NCBI GenBank assembly: GCA_024236215.1
Contig: JACKKX010000002.1
Coordinates: 248,001-312,000, forward strand
Length of the DNA: 64,000 bases
Direction of reading: 5' to 3'
From: Novosphingobium sp.
GTDB taxonomy: Bacteria; Pseudomonadota; Alphaproteobacteria; Sphingomonadales; Sphingomonadaceae
Both the position numbers and the translations under genes were made by a program. The notes under the pieces were generated by a model that searched no databases, had not been told where the DNA came from, and saw only the letters and a program-made list of their open reading frames with translations. Shown here in pieces: positions 1 to 7,842 of the stretch; position 1 is the stretch's first letter; every line of letters starts with the position of its first letter.

Positions 1-699
1 GGCCTGGTCGGCGGCGGCCATGCGCAGCCGCGGCTGTGCACCCGCTTGCTGCTCGATCAGGCAGCGTGCGGTGACCCGGCGCCAGGCCCGTGCAAATGCC
101 TCAAGCGCGGCTTCGCTCCATTCTTCCTCGGACACTGGGGCAACCGCGATCCGCATCACCCCGGAATCGAGCAGATAGCCGATGCCATCGGGCAGTGCGT
201 CAACCGTTTCAGGGGTGACGGTCATCCTTACCCCGAAGCCGGGCGTCTGCTTCAGCAGCGGCAGGTTGTGCTCGATCCGTTCAAACGAACCGCGTCCGTT
301 GCGATAGCGCCGATAGCGATCGTGCGCGCGGCCTTCCCCATCGAGGCTGAGCTGGACGTGTATTCGGTGGCGCTGAACCAGTTCAAGCGCCCTGGCATCG
401 AACAGGGTGCCGTTGGTCGTGGTCGAAAAGCGCAGCGCCAGGCGCGGATGATGCGCGGCGAAACCACAGCTCAGGGCCGTGGCCAGGCGGTCCATGCTTT
501 CGGCGGCAAGGAACGGTTCGCCGCCGAAGAAGTTGACGCCGAAACGCGGGGCGGCAGGATCAGCGTTGGCAAGGCAGAAGGCCAGCGTTGCCTCGATCGT
601 CGCCGGGTCCATCGCCCTGGGAGCCTTGTGCGCAAAGTAGCAATAGCTGCATGCCAGGTTGCAGGCATCGGTTAGCTGGATCGATACCGCGCGCAGCAT
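1..699 (-). CDS. Radical SAM enzyme, partial (C-terminus lies beyond the left edge)
   Basis: The N-terminal 233 residues of a radical SAM protein read without a stop to base 1. The 4Fe-4S/SAM motif CNLACSYC has cysteines at residues 13, 17 and 20 and is followed by Y-F. A FFGGEP motif near residue 58 is the usual GGE SAM-binding motif, and TTTNGT and LSLDG strands of the TIM barrel follow. The ATG at 699 has a GGAG about 6 bases upstream and an in-frame TAG further up. The layout resembles anaerobic sulfatase maturases and other SPASM-type peptide-modifying enzymes, but the C-terminal region that would show extra iron-sulfur clusters is missing. No precursor peptide gene was seen in the 84 bases between this gene and the helicase. 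The substrate is unknown. Confidence 0.9.
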   Translation of the reverse strand, partial: MLRAVSIQLTDACNLACSYCYFAHKAPRAMDPATIEATLAFCLANADPAAPRFGVNFFGGEPFLAAESMDRLATALSCGFAAHHPRLALRFSTTTNGTLFDARALELVQRHRIHVQLSLDGEGRAHDRYRRYRNGRGSFERIEHNLPLLKQTPGFGVRMTVTPETVDALPDGIGYLLDSGVMRIAVAPVSEEEWSEAALEAFARAWRRVTARCLIEQQAGAQPRLRMAAADQA

Positions 700-783
700 G
701 GCAGTCTCCACAGACTAGAGGCGCAGCATGCCGGCAATCGTGGCGGGTCTGCATTGACCCCTGTCAAAGCCCTGCAATTGGGC

Positions 784-3078
784 TCAGGCCAGCTTCACGA
801 AGCTATCGATCACCCGCTTCGCTCCGGCCGTCTCAAATTCGATCTCCAGCTTGTTGCCTTCCTGCGCGGTGACGGTGCCGTAGCCGAACTTTTCGTGAAA
901 CACGCGCGCACCGGGCGCAACATCGCCGCGCGGCTTGGCAGCGAAGCTGGCGGCGGAGCGGGTGGCTTCGGGCAGGCGGCGGGGTGGGGCATCGTATTGC
1001 CGCGCGGCGGCGCGTTGCCAGCCGGGGCCACGGGTGGCGCCGCGCGCGGCATTGTCGCGCGCGACATGGGCGAAGGGATCGCCAGCTTCCGACCACTGGG
1101 CCTTCCACAGCGAGGCGCCGCCGGAAAGGGTACTTTCCTGTTCGATATGGGCGGGAGGCAATTCGGCGATGAAGCGGCTGGGGATCGAACTGGTCCACTG
1201 GCCGTAGATCCGCCGGTTGGCGGCGTGCAGGATGGTACAGCGCCGCCGCGCGCGGGTGATCGCGACATAGGCGAGGCGCCGCTCTTCCTCAAGGCTGGCA
1301 AGCCCGCCTTCATCCATCGCCCGCTGGCTGGGGAACACGCCTTCCTCCCATCCGACCAGGAACACGTGGTCGAATTCCAGCCCCTTGGCCGCATGGATGG
1401 TCATTATGGTGAGTTTTTCCGCCGCCTCGTTGGCATCGTTGTCCATCACCAGGCTGACGTGTTCGAGGAAATCGCCGAGCGTCTCGTAGTCTTCCATCGC
1501 TCGGGCCAGCTCGGCCAGGTTTTCCAGCCGTCCGGCGCTCTCGGCGCTTTTTTCGGCCTGGAGTGCGGCGGTGTAGCCGCTTTCGTCAAGCAGAGTGCGA
1601 GCCAGCTCGGCCGGGCTAGCGGTCCTGGCGAGGTCACGCCAGCGCGCGACATCGCGCATGAAGGCCAGCAGCGTGCCGCGCGCCCGCGCGGGAAGCTCGT
1701 CGCTATCGGTGATCTCGATCGCCGCCAGACTGAGCGGCACGCCGCGTGCGCGGGCATGGCGGTGGAGCTTTTCCAGTGTCTTGTCGCCCAGGCCGCGCTT
1801 TGGGGTATTGTAGATCCGTTCAAAGGCCAGATCGTCGCTCGGCTGAGCGATCAGTCGCAGATAGGCCAGCGCATCGCGGATCTCGGCGCGCTCGTAAAAG
1901 CGGAAGCCGCCGACGATACGATAGGGCAGGCCGGTGGCGATGAACCGGTCCTCAAACTCGCGGGTCTGGAACTGGGCGCGCACCAGGATCGCGACCGCGG
2001 CCAGGCTGGCACCCTCGCGCTCCAGCCGCTCGGCTTCGTCGCCCACGCGGCGCGCTTCCTCGGGGCCATCCCACACCCCGATCACCCGAACCTTTTCGCC
2101 GCCTCCCGTCTTGGTCCACAGGTTCTTGCCCAGCCGCTGGCTGTTGGCGTCGATCAGCCCCGACGCGGCGGCTAGAATATCGGGTGTCGAGCGATAATTC
2201 TGCTCCAGCCGGATCACCTTTGCGCCCGGAAAATCCTTTTCAAATCGCAGGATATTGGCAACTTCTGCGCCGCGCCATGAATAGATCGACTGGTCGTCGT
2301 CACCCACTACGCAGATGTTGTGGCGCGGTTGTGCGAGCAGACGCAGCCACAGATACTGGACCTGGTTGGTGTCCTGATATTCGTCCACCATGATGTATTT
2401 GAAGCGTTGCTGGTAATGCTCCAGAACGTCGCGGTGCTGGCGCAGCACGTTGAGCATATGCAGCAGCAGGTCGCCGAAATCGCAGGCGTTGAGCGCTTTC
2501 AGCCGATCCTGATAGAGCTGGTAAAAGCGCTGGCCCTTGCCGCCTGCGTAGGCTTCGTTCTCTCCCGCATCGAGATCGGCGGGGCCAAGCCCTCGGTTTT
2601 TCCAGCGGTCGATCAGTCCGGCCAGCTGCCGCGCGGGCCAGCGCTTCTCATCCAGCCCCTCGGCCTGGATCAACTGCTTGAGCACGCGCAGCTGATCGTC
2701 GGTGTCGATGATGGTATAGTTCGACTGCAAACCCGCCAGTTCGGCATGGCGGCGCAGCATCTTGGCGGCGATGGCGTGGAACGTGCCCAGCCAGGGCATG
2801 CCCTCCACCGCCGGGCCGACCAGCTGCCCGACCCGCTCCTTCATCTCGCGCGCGGCCTTGTTGGTGAAGGTGACGCACAGGATTTCGCTCGGCCAGGCGA
2901 GGCGGCTGCGCACGATGTGCGCCAGGCGCGCGGTGAGCGCCGCAGTCTTGCCGGTTCCGGCTCCGGCCAGCATCAAAACCGGCCCCTCGGTGGTCAGCAC
3001 GGCTTCGCGCTGGGGCGGGTTCAGGCCGTCAAGCAGGGGGTCGGCAGGGGATTCGGGGATCTGGGACACGCGGAACAC
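784..3078 (-). CDS. uvrD: UvrD/PcrA-type superfamily 1A ATP-dependent DNA helicase
   Basis: This 3'-5' helicase unwinds DNA in repair and replication restart. The 764 residues carry the family motifs in order: Q-motif LNPPQREAV (19-27), Walker A AGAGTGKT (38-45), VDEYQDTN (Walker B), VVGDDDQSIYSWRGA, EQNYRST, TIHAAKGLEFDHVF and VAITRARRR. A C-terminal segment ending in a Tudor-like fold (GARVFHEKFGYGTV) is typical of PcrA/UvrD. The longest start is GTG at 3078, but a predicted promoter overlaps it (-10 at 3082-3077), so GTG at 3069 (residue 4) may be the true start of a leaderless message. No strong ribosome binding site is visible for either. UvrD, PcrA and Rep cannot be told apart firmly here; uvrD is the conventional label. 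Confidence 0.93.
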   Translation of the reverse strand: MFRVSQIPESPADPLLDGLNPPQREAVLTTEGPVLMLAGAGTGKTAALTARLAHIVRSRLAWPSEILCVTFTNKAAREMKERVGQLVGPAVEGMPWLGTFHAIAAKMLRRHAELAGLQSNYTIIDTDDQLRVLKQLIQAEGLDEKRWPARQLAGLIDRWKNRGLGPADLDAGENEAYAGGKGQRFYQLYQDRLKALNACDFGDLLLHMLNVLRQHRDVLEHYQQRFKYIMVDEYQDTNQVQYLWLRLLAQPRHNICVVGDDDQSIYSWRGAEVANILRFEKDFPGAKVIRLEQNYRSTPDILAAASGLIDANSQRLGKNLWTKTGGGEKVRVIGVWDGPEEARRVGDEAERLEREGASLAAVAILVRAQFQTREFEDRFIATGLPYRIVGGFRFYERAEIRDALAYLRLIAQPSDDLAFERIYNTPKRGLGDKTLEKLHRHARARGVPLSLAAIEITDSDELPARARGTLLAFMRDVARWRDLARTASPAELARTLLDESGYTAALQAEKSAESAGRLENLAELARAMEDYETLGDFLEHVSLVMDNDANEAAEKLTIMTIHAAKGLEFDHVFLVGWEEGVFPSQRAMDEGGLASLEEERRLAYVAITRARRRCTILHAANRRIYGQWTSSIPSRFIAELPPAHIEQESTLSGGASLWKAQWSEAGDPFAHVARDNAARGATRGPGWQRAAARQYDAPPRRLPEATRSAASFAAKPRGDVAPGARVFHEKFGYGTVTAQEGNKLEIEFETAGAKRVIDSFVKLA

Positions 3079-3105
3079 CTAGGGAACGCGGAGGTATAGC
3101 GCAAG
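3077..3105 (-). promoter_or_regulatory. Predicted promoter of the UvrD-type helicase gene
   Basis: Read on the minus strand, CTTGCG (3105-3100), a 17-base spacer and CTAGGT (3082-3077) match the motif found before several other genes in this window. The -10 hexamer ends 7 bases before a GTG codon at 3069, which suggests a leaderless transcript. Confidence 0.5.
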
Positions 3106-3151
3106 GCTGGCGGATTGACTCGGCTGCATCGAGCGGCAAGGCATCGCAGCG

Positions 3152-4423
3152 ATGAACCCGATCCGCCAGCACGCCCGCATCCTGACCGCCGCGCTCACCG
3201 GCACGGCAGTCGAATTCTATGATTTCTACGTCTATGCCACGGCGGCGGCGCTGGTCTTCGGTCCATTATTCTTCCCGGCTGAGAGTCAGTCGGCGCAGAC
3301 CATGCTGTCGTTCATGAGTTTCGGGCTGGCCTTCTTCGCCCGTCCGGTCGGGGCAATGGTGTTTGGCCATTTCGGTGACCGGATCGGGCGCAAGTCCACG
3401 CTGGTCGCCTCGCTGATGTTGATGGGCCTTTCCACGCTGCTGATCGCCTTTCTCCCGACCTATGCGATGGTTGGCTGGGCCGCGCCGCTACTTTTGTGCA
3501 GTCTGCGTTTCGGGCAGGGCTTCGGCCTGGGTGGCGAATGGGGTGGGGCCTCGCTTCTGGCGGTGGAATATGCCCCCAGGGGGTGGGAGGCGCGGTTCGG
3601 CTCAGCCCCGCAATTCGGCGCGCCGGTGGGGTTTCTTGCCGCAAACGGGCTGTTTCTGGTGCTGGGCCTGACGCTCAGCGACGGCGAATTCAGGGCCTGG
3701 GGCTGGCGCATCCCGTTTCTGGCCAGCGCCATTCTGGTGGGCCTGGGGCTGTGGGTGCGGCTGAGAATTGCGGAAACCCCTGCATTCCGCGCCGCGCTCG
3801 ATCGTGAAGCGCCCCCGGCCGTGCCGCTGGCGCGGCTGCTTTCGCGCCATCTGGGTGCGGTTCTGGCCGGAACGGCCGGTGCCGTAGCCTGTTTCGCGAT
3901 CTTCTACCTTTCGACCGCCTATGCACTGGCGCAGGGAACTTCCGCGCTGGGTTATTCGCGCGAGACTTTTCTGACCGTCCAGCTCGGCGCCAACTGCTTT
4001 TTCGCCTTGGGCATCCTGATCGCGGTGATCCAGGCAGACCGGGTGGGATCGGGAACCGTGCTGTTCCTCGGTTCGATTGCCACGATCGGGATGGGCTTTC
4101 TGTTCGGACCCGGATTGCAGTCGGGATCGCTTTTGACGGTCTTCGCGACGCTCTCAGCCTCGCTGCTGGTCATGGGGCTGGTCTATGGGCCGCTCGGTTC
4201 GTGGCTGCCCACGCTGTTGCCGGTGATGGTGCGCTACAGCGGGATTTCGCTGGCCTTCAACCTCGGCGGGATCGTGGGCGGCGCGCTGGCACCGCTCGCC
4301 GCGCAGCAGCTTGCCGCTGCCGGACAGGGCGACAAGGCGGGCTGGCTGATGTCGGCTGCCGGGGTTCTGACCGGTGCCGGGGTGCTCTGGGCTAGAAAGT
4401 ACCAGTCATCCGCAGCAGGGTGA
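3152..4423 (+). CDS. MFS transporter, metabolite:H+ symporter (MHS) type
   Basis: A 423-residue inner-membrane carrier with about 12 hydrophobic segments. The start resembles MHS transporters of organic acids and osmolytes (ShiA, KgtP, ProP relatives): GTAVEFYDFYVYATAAALVF, then the loop 2-3 signature GHFGDRIGRK (72-81), SLRFGQGFGLGGEWGGA and SAPQFGAPVGFLAANGLF. The likely role is proton-coupled uptake of a small carboxylate or similar solute, but the substrate cannot be read from sequence. The ATG at 3152 has no clear ribosome binding site. The gene is divergent from the helicase gene and its last 32 bases overlap the 3' end of rsmD on the other strand. Confidence 0.88.
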   Translation: MNPIRQHARILTAALTGTAVEFYDFYVYATAAALVFGPLFFPAESQSAQTMLSFMSFGLAFFARPVGAMVFGHFGDRIGRKSTLVASLMLMGLSTLLIAFLPTYAMVGWAAPLLLCSLRFGQGFGLGGEWGGASLLAVEYAPRGWEARFGSAPQFGAPVGFLAANGLFLVLGLTLSDGEFRAWGWRIPFLASAILVGLGLWVRLRIAETPAFRAALDREAPPAVPLARLLSRHLGAVLAGTAGAVACFAIFYLSTAYALAQGTSALGYSRETFLTVQLGANCFFALGILIAVIQADRVGSGTVLFLGSIATIGMGFLFGPGLQSGSLLTVFATLSASLLVMGLVYGPLGSWLPTLLPVMVRYSGISLAFNLGGIVGGALAPLAAQQLAAAGQGDKAGWLMSAAGVLTGAGVLWARKYQSSAAG

Positions 4424-4949
4424 TCCGTGCCTTGCCGACCTTGCGTTCGGCCATGGCATCGAGCCCCTTGATCCGCGGTTCCTCGTCGGCGGCGGTTTCA
4501 AGGCTGATCCAGGTGCCCCCATCGATCCAGCCCAGCCGCGCCAGCTTGTCGAGGGCAACCGCGCCCGCGCCCGAGTGATAGGGGGGATCGAGCAGGACCA
4601 GATCGAGCGGCGCTTTGGCAGGTCCGAGCGCCAGAACAGACCCCGCGCGCACATCGCACCGGCCTTGCGCCTGAAGTGCGGCGACATTGGCGCGCAGGGC
4701 GCGGATCGCGGCGGGATCCTGTTCGGCAAAGACGCAGCTTGCCGCCCCGCGAGAAAGCGCCTCAAGCCCCAGCGCACCCGATCCGGCGAACAGGTCGGCC
4801 ACCGCCAGCCCCTCGAAACTGCCGATCCGGCTGACCAGCATCGAAAACAGCGTTTCGCGGGTCCGATCGGCGGTGGGGCGGGTGGTATCGCCCTGCGGCG
4901 CCTGCAACTTGCGCCCGCGCCACTCACCCGCGATGATCCGCAGGCTCAT
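4392..4949 (-). CDS. rsmD: 16S rRNA (guanine(966)-N(2))-methyltransferase RsmD
   Basis: RsmD methylates G966 of 16S rRNA in the small subunit. The 185 residues start MSLRIIAGEWRGRKL, as the family does. They carry the SAM-binding motif DLFAGSGALGLEAL (52-65) and the catalytic DPPY (121-124) of N2-guanine methyltransferases. The ATG at 4949 was chosen because it gives the family length and overlaps the upstream pseudouridine synthase stop by four bases (ATGA), which indicates translational coupling. A longer in-frame reading back to 5273 would run inside the upstream gene and is unlikely. The two rRNA modification genes form an operon. The 3' end overlaps the convergent MHS transporter gene. 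Confidence 0.95.
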   Translation of the reverse strand: MSLRIIAGEWRGRKLQAPQGDTTRPTADRTRETLFSMLVSRIGSFEGLAVADLFAGSGALGLEALSRGAASCVFAEQDPAAIRALRANVAALQAQGRCDVRAGSVLALGPAKAPLDLVLLDPPYHSGAGAVALDKLARLGWIDGGTWISLETAADEEPRIKGLDAMAERKVGKARITLLRMTGTF

Positions 4950-5836
4950 TTGCGGGGGCGGGGCTTGCGTGCGGGGGATTTCAGCGCGGAAGATTTCGCT
5001 GCGGGGCGCCCGCGCGGCCCGCTGCGCGCGATCCGGGCGCGGGCCTGCTGCGGGGCATCGAGCGGTGCCTTGGCCGCGTTCTCGCCCAGCAGCGCGCGGC
5101 GGAACCGTTCCACTTCCACCTGACGCACCTCCACCGCCTGGCCGCGCGGCAGGTCGAGCAGTTCGAAGGGGCCGTAGGCGGTGCGGATCAGGCGGCTGAC
5201 TTCCAGCCCGAGGTGTTCGAGCACGCGGCGTACCTCGCGGTTCTTGCCTTCGGTAATGGTCACTTCGATCCACTGGTTGCGCCCCGTTCGGCGCTCCATG
5301 TTGGCGTCGATCCGGCCATAGCGCACGCCCTCGATCTCGATCCCCTCGATCAGCTGTTCGAGCCGGTCCTGGGTAATGTCGCCGAAGGTGCGCGCGCGGT
5401 AGGTGCGCGGCAGACCGGACGAGGGCAGCTCCATCGCCCGTTTCAGCTCGCCGTCGTTGGTCAGCAGCAGCAGCCCCTCGGTATTAAAATCGAGCCGGCC
5501 GACCGGCATCACCCGCCCGGAATTGGCGGGCAGGGCGTTGCGCAGCGCGGTGTAGATCGTGGGACGCCCGGCGGGATCGCGCTCGGCGGTGATCAGGCCC
5601 GAGGGCTTGTGAAAGGCAAACAGCCGCGCCGGCTCGGCCGCCTTTACCGGCTTTCCATCCACCGAAACGCCCTTGAGATTGGGCAGGACCGTCGCCGGGG
5701 TGGTGACGGTTTCCTCGTTGAGCTTGATCCGCCCTTCGGCGATCATCCGCTCAACCTCGCGGCGGCTGGCGATACCGGCACGGGCCAGCAGCTTGGCGAT
5801 GCGTTCGCCCTCGCGGGGTGGCTTGGGGTCTGTCAT
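4946..5836 (-). CDS. rluB: RluB-type rRNA pseudouridine synthase
   Basis: This enzyme converts a uridine of 23S rRNA (position 2605 in E. coli RluB) to pseudouridine. An S4 RNA-binding domain occupies about residues 10-60 (RIAKLLARAGIASRREVERM). The catalytic domain contains FAFHKPSGLIT and GRLDFNTEGLLLLTNDG, with Asp116 as the catalytic aspartate of the RsuA/RluB group. The roughly 60 C-terminal residues are rich in Lys, Arg, Ala and Pro, as in many alphaproteobacterial members. The ATG at 5836 starts MTDPKPPREGERIAKLL. RluB versus RluE/RsuA specificity is assigned from family resemblance and the rsmD pairing. Confidence 0.88.
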   Translation of the reverse strand: MTDPKPPREGERIAKLLARAGIASRREVERMIAEGRIKLNEETVTTPATVLPNLKGVSVDGKPVKAAEPARLFAFHKPSGLITAERDPAGRPTIYTALRNALPANSGRVMPVGRLDFNTEGLLLLTNDGELKRAMELPSSGLPRTYRARTFGDITQDRLEQLIEGIEIEGVRYGRIDANMERRTGRNQWIEVTITEGKNREVRRVLEHLGLEVSRLIRTAYGPFELLDLPRGQAVEVRQVEVERFRRALLGENAAKAPLDAPQQARARIARSGPRGRPAAKSSALKSPARKPRPRK

Positions 5837-5878
5837 GGCGCGCCCTTACGCCAGAGCAGGGCCCGCGTCACGCGATTG

Positions 5879-5907
5879 CTTGCCGGGCGCGGTGCGCGCT
5901 CCTAGGG
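5879..5907 (+). promoter_or_regulatory. Predicted promoter of ampG
   Basis: CTTGCC (5879-5884), a 17-base spacer and CTAGGG (5902-5907) lie 30 bases before the ampG start. They match the recurring promoter motif of this window. Confidence 0.5.
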
Positions 5908-5937
5908 TTGCGGTTCGGATTGAGGGAGATTGCGACG

Positions 5938-7641
5938 ATGGGCGATGCGGCGGGGGCAAGGGAACGTCCCAAGGGGTTGAAACTGCTCGCCATGGCCCTG
6001 CGCAACCGCAAGTCGGCCACGATGCTGGCTTTTGGCTTTGCCTCGGGCTTGCCGTTTGCCCTGCTGGTCGGAACGCTCAATGCCTGGCTGGGCGAGGTGG
6101 GGATCACGCTGGCCACGATCGGGGTGCTGAGCTGGATCGGGCTGTCCTATTCGTTCAAGTTCCTGTGGTCCCCCATCGTCGACCGCGTGCCCCTGCCGGC
6201 GCTGGAACGGCTGGGGCGGCGCAAAAGCTGGATCTTCCTGTGCCAGCTTGTCGTTACCGCGGTTTTGGCGCTGCTCGCCGCGATCGATCCGGCGCAGGGG
6301 ATCGGCACCTTCGCCCTGATCGCCTTTGCCGGCGCGATCGCCTCGGCGACGCAGGACATCGCGATTGATGGCTGGCGCATCGACCAGGCGGATGAGGATG
6401 CGCCGATCGAACTGCTCTCGGCATTGAACCAGTTCGGCTATCGCACGGCCTCCATTGTCGGCGGGGCGCTGGCGCTGGTCATGGCAACCACGATGAGCTG
6501 GCCGATGGTCTATCTGGCGATGGGCGGCGCGATGCTGGCGGTGACGCTGGGCATTACCCTTCGCGCGCCCGACAGTCCGCGTCCCGAGCCGGGCAAGCTC
6601 CATGGCGTTCTGGCCGAACCCGGCGCGCTGCGGCCGGAATGCCGGGCGCTTGCTCTGGCGGCCGTCGGGGTAAGCTGGCTGTGGGCCATCGGCACGATCC
6701 TTCATTTCATGCTCGGGATGCTGGGTGACCATGGCGATGCCCCGCCGCCTTCCGTGGCCGATTTCACCAAGTATTTTGGCCCCTGGATCATCGTTGCCAC
6801 GGTGTTCGTGCCGCTGGGGGTGGCATCGCTCACCAACTGGATGACGCGGCGCGAAGCCTATGTGCTGCAACAGACCGATCCGGTGCACAATCCGGTGCGG
6901 ACCGCGATGAACCACCTCTATTCCGCGCTGGTCGCGCCGCTGGCAGAACTGGCCGGGCGGCTTGGCTGGGGTGTGCTAAGCGTGATCGGGTTCATCCTGA
7001 CCTATGCGATCTGCTACAATATCTGGGCCAGCTTCGCCTATCCGTTCTACCTGCAGGAACTGGCCTATTCCAAGGAGGAAGTGGCCTTCGCCTCCAAGGT
7101 ATTCGGCATCTTCATGACCATGGCGGGGATCAGCCTGGGCGGCTATCTTTTCGTCAGGCTGGGCCGCTTCCCGACCATCCTGCTGGGCGCGGTGCTGCCG
7201 CCGCTGGGCAATTTCCTCTATGCCGATCTGGCCGAAGGCGGGAGCGGGATCGACGCATTCGCGCACTTCCTGCGGCTCGATGTGGTGGCGGGCTGGTTTG
7301 CCGCGGACGATCGGATGCTGCGGCTGCTGCTGGCGATCTGCTATGAAAACATCGTCACCGGCCTCGCGCTGACCGCCTTCGTGGCCTACGTTTCGAGCAT
7401 CGTCTCCAAGCAATATGGCGCCATCCAATATGCCCTGCTCGGCTCGCTGGTTTCGCTTGTCGGCACACTGGGGCGCGGTGCGACGGGCGAGGCATTCGAC
7501 CAGTTCGGTTATGCCGTGGTGTTCCGCTGGACGGCGCTGACGGCCGTGGTTTCGACCGTGTTCGTGCTGCTCGAATGGGGGCGCAATGCACGGGCCGAAC
7601 GAGCCGCCCAGACCCTGGGTGACGCCGCCGCCAAAAGGTGA
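5938..7641 (+). CDS. ampG: AmpG-type muropeptide MFS permease
   Basis: AmpG imports anhydromuropeptides (GlcNAc-anhMurNAc peptides) from the periplasm for peptidoglycan recycling, and in some bacteria it affects beta-lactamase induction. The 567-residue protein has the family N-terminus (FGFASGLPFALLVGTLNAWL) followed by SYSFKFLWSPIVDRV, QDIAIDGWRID and about 12-14 hydrophobic segments. The ATG at 5938 is preferred because GAGGGAG lies about 10 bases upstream and homology begins just after it. A longer reading from 5818 would cross the promoter. Other recycling genes in this window (an amidase, a Mur ligase and ldcA) support the role. The nearest downstream gene, folC, is convergent. Confidence 0.9.
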   Translation: MGDAAGARERPKGLKLLAMALRNRKSATMLAFGFASGLPFALLVGTLNAWLGEVGITLATIGVLSWIGLSYSFKFLWSPIVDRVPLPALERLGRRKSWIFLCQLVVTAVLALLAAIDPAQGIGTFALIAFAGAIASATQDIAIDGWRIDQADEDAPIELLSALNQFGYRTASIVGGALALVMATTMSWPMVYLAMGGAMLAVTLGITLRAPDSPRPEPGKLHGVLAEPGALRPECRALALAAVGVSWLWAIGTILHFMLGMLGDHGDAPPPSVADFTKYFGPWIIVATVFVPLGVASLTNWMTRREAYVLQQTDPVHNPVRTAMNHLYSALVAPLAELAGRLGWGVLSVIGFILTYAICYNIWASFAYPFYLQELAYSKEEVAFASKVFGIFMTMAGISLGGYLFVRLGRFPTILLGAVLPPLGNFLYADLAEGGSGIDAFAHFLRLDVVAGWFAADDRMLRLLLAICYENIVTGLALTAFVAYVSSIVSKQYGAIQYALLGSLVSLVGTLGRGATGEAFDQFGYAVVFRWTALTAVVSTVFVLLEWGRNARAERAAQTLGDAAAKR

Positions 7642-7721
7642 CACCGGTGTAACCCTGTTTTAATCTGCAAAATCAGGATGTTCCGCCGAAAAAGTTGACA
7701 CATTTGCGGTTTTGGGTGTCA
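7639..7721. promoter_or_regulatory. Two inverted repeats in the ampG-folC intergenic region
   Basis: A 10-base palindrome ACACCGGTGT sits within TGACACCGGTGTAA at 7639-7652, overlapping the ampG stop codon. A second pair, TGACAC (7696-7701) and GTGTCA (7716-7721), has the same half-site spaced by 14 bases and overlaps TTGACA. The shared half-site suggests binding by one dimeric regulator, for example a LacI-type protein, but no gene starts nearby in the expected direction. The remaining bases to 7842 show no gene. Confidence 0.35.
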
Positions 7722-7842
7722 CCTTCGGTCTAGAGGGTGATCTGCCTGTTCCAAACCGTTCAAAGAGCACGCCCGCTTGCGCAGACCGGGCCTTATCGCA
7801 GATCGCCGCTATGTAGGAAAATCGGCGGGGTGCGTCGGCGGA

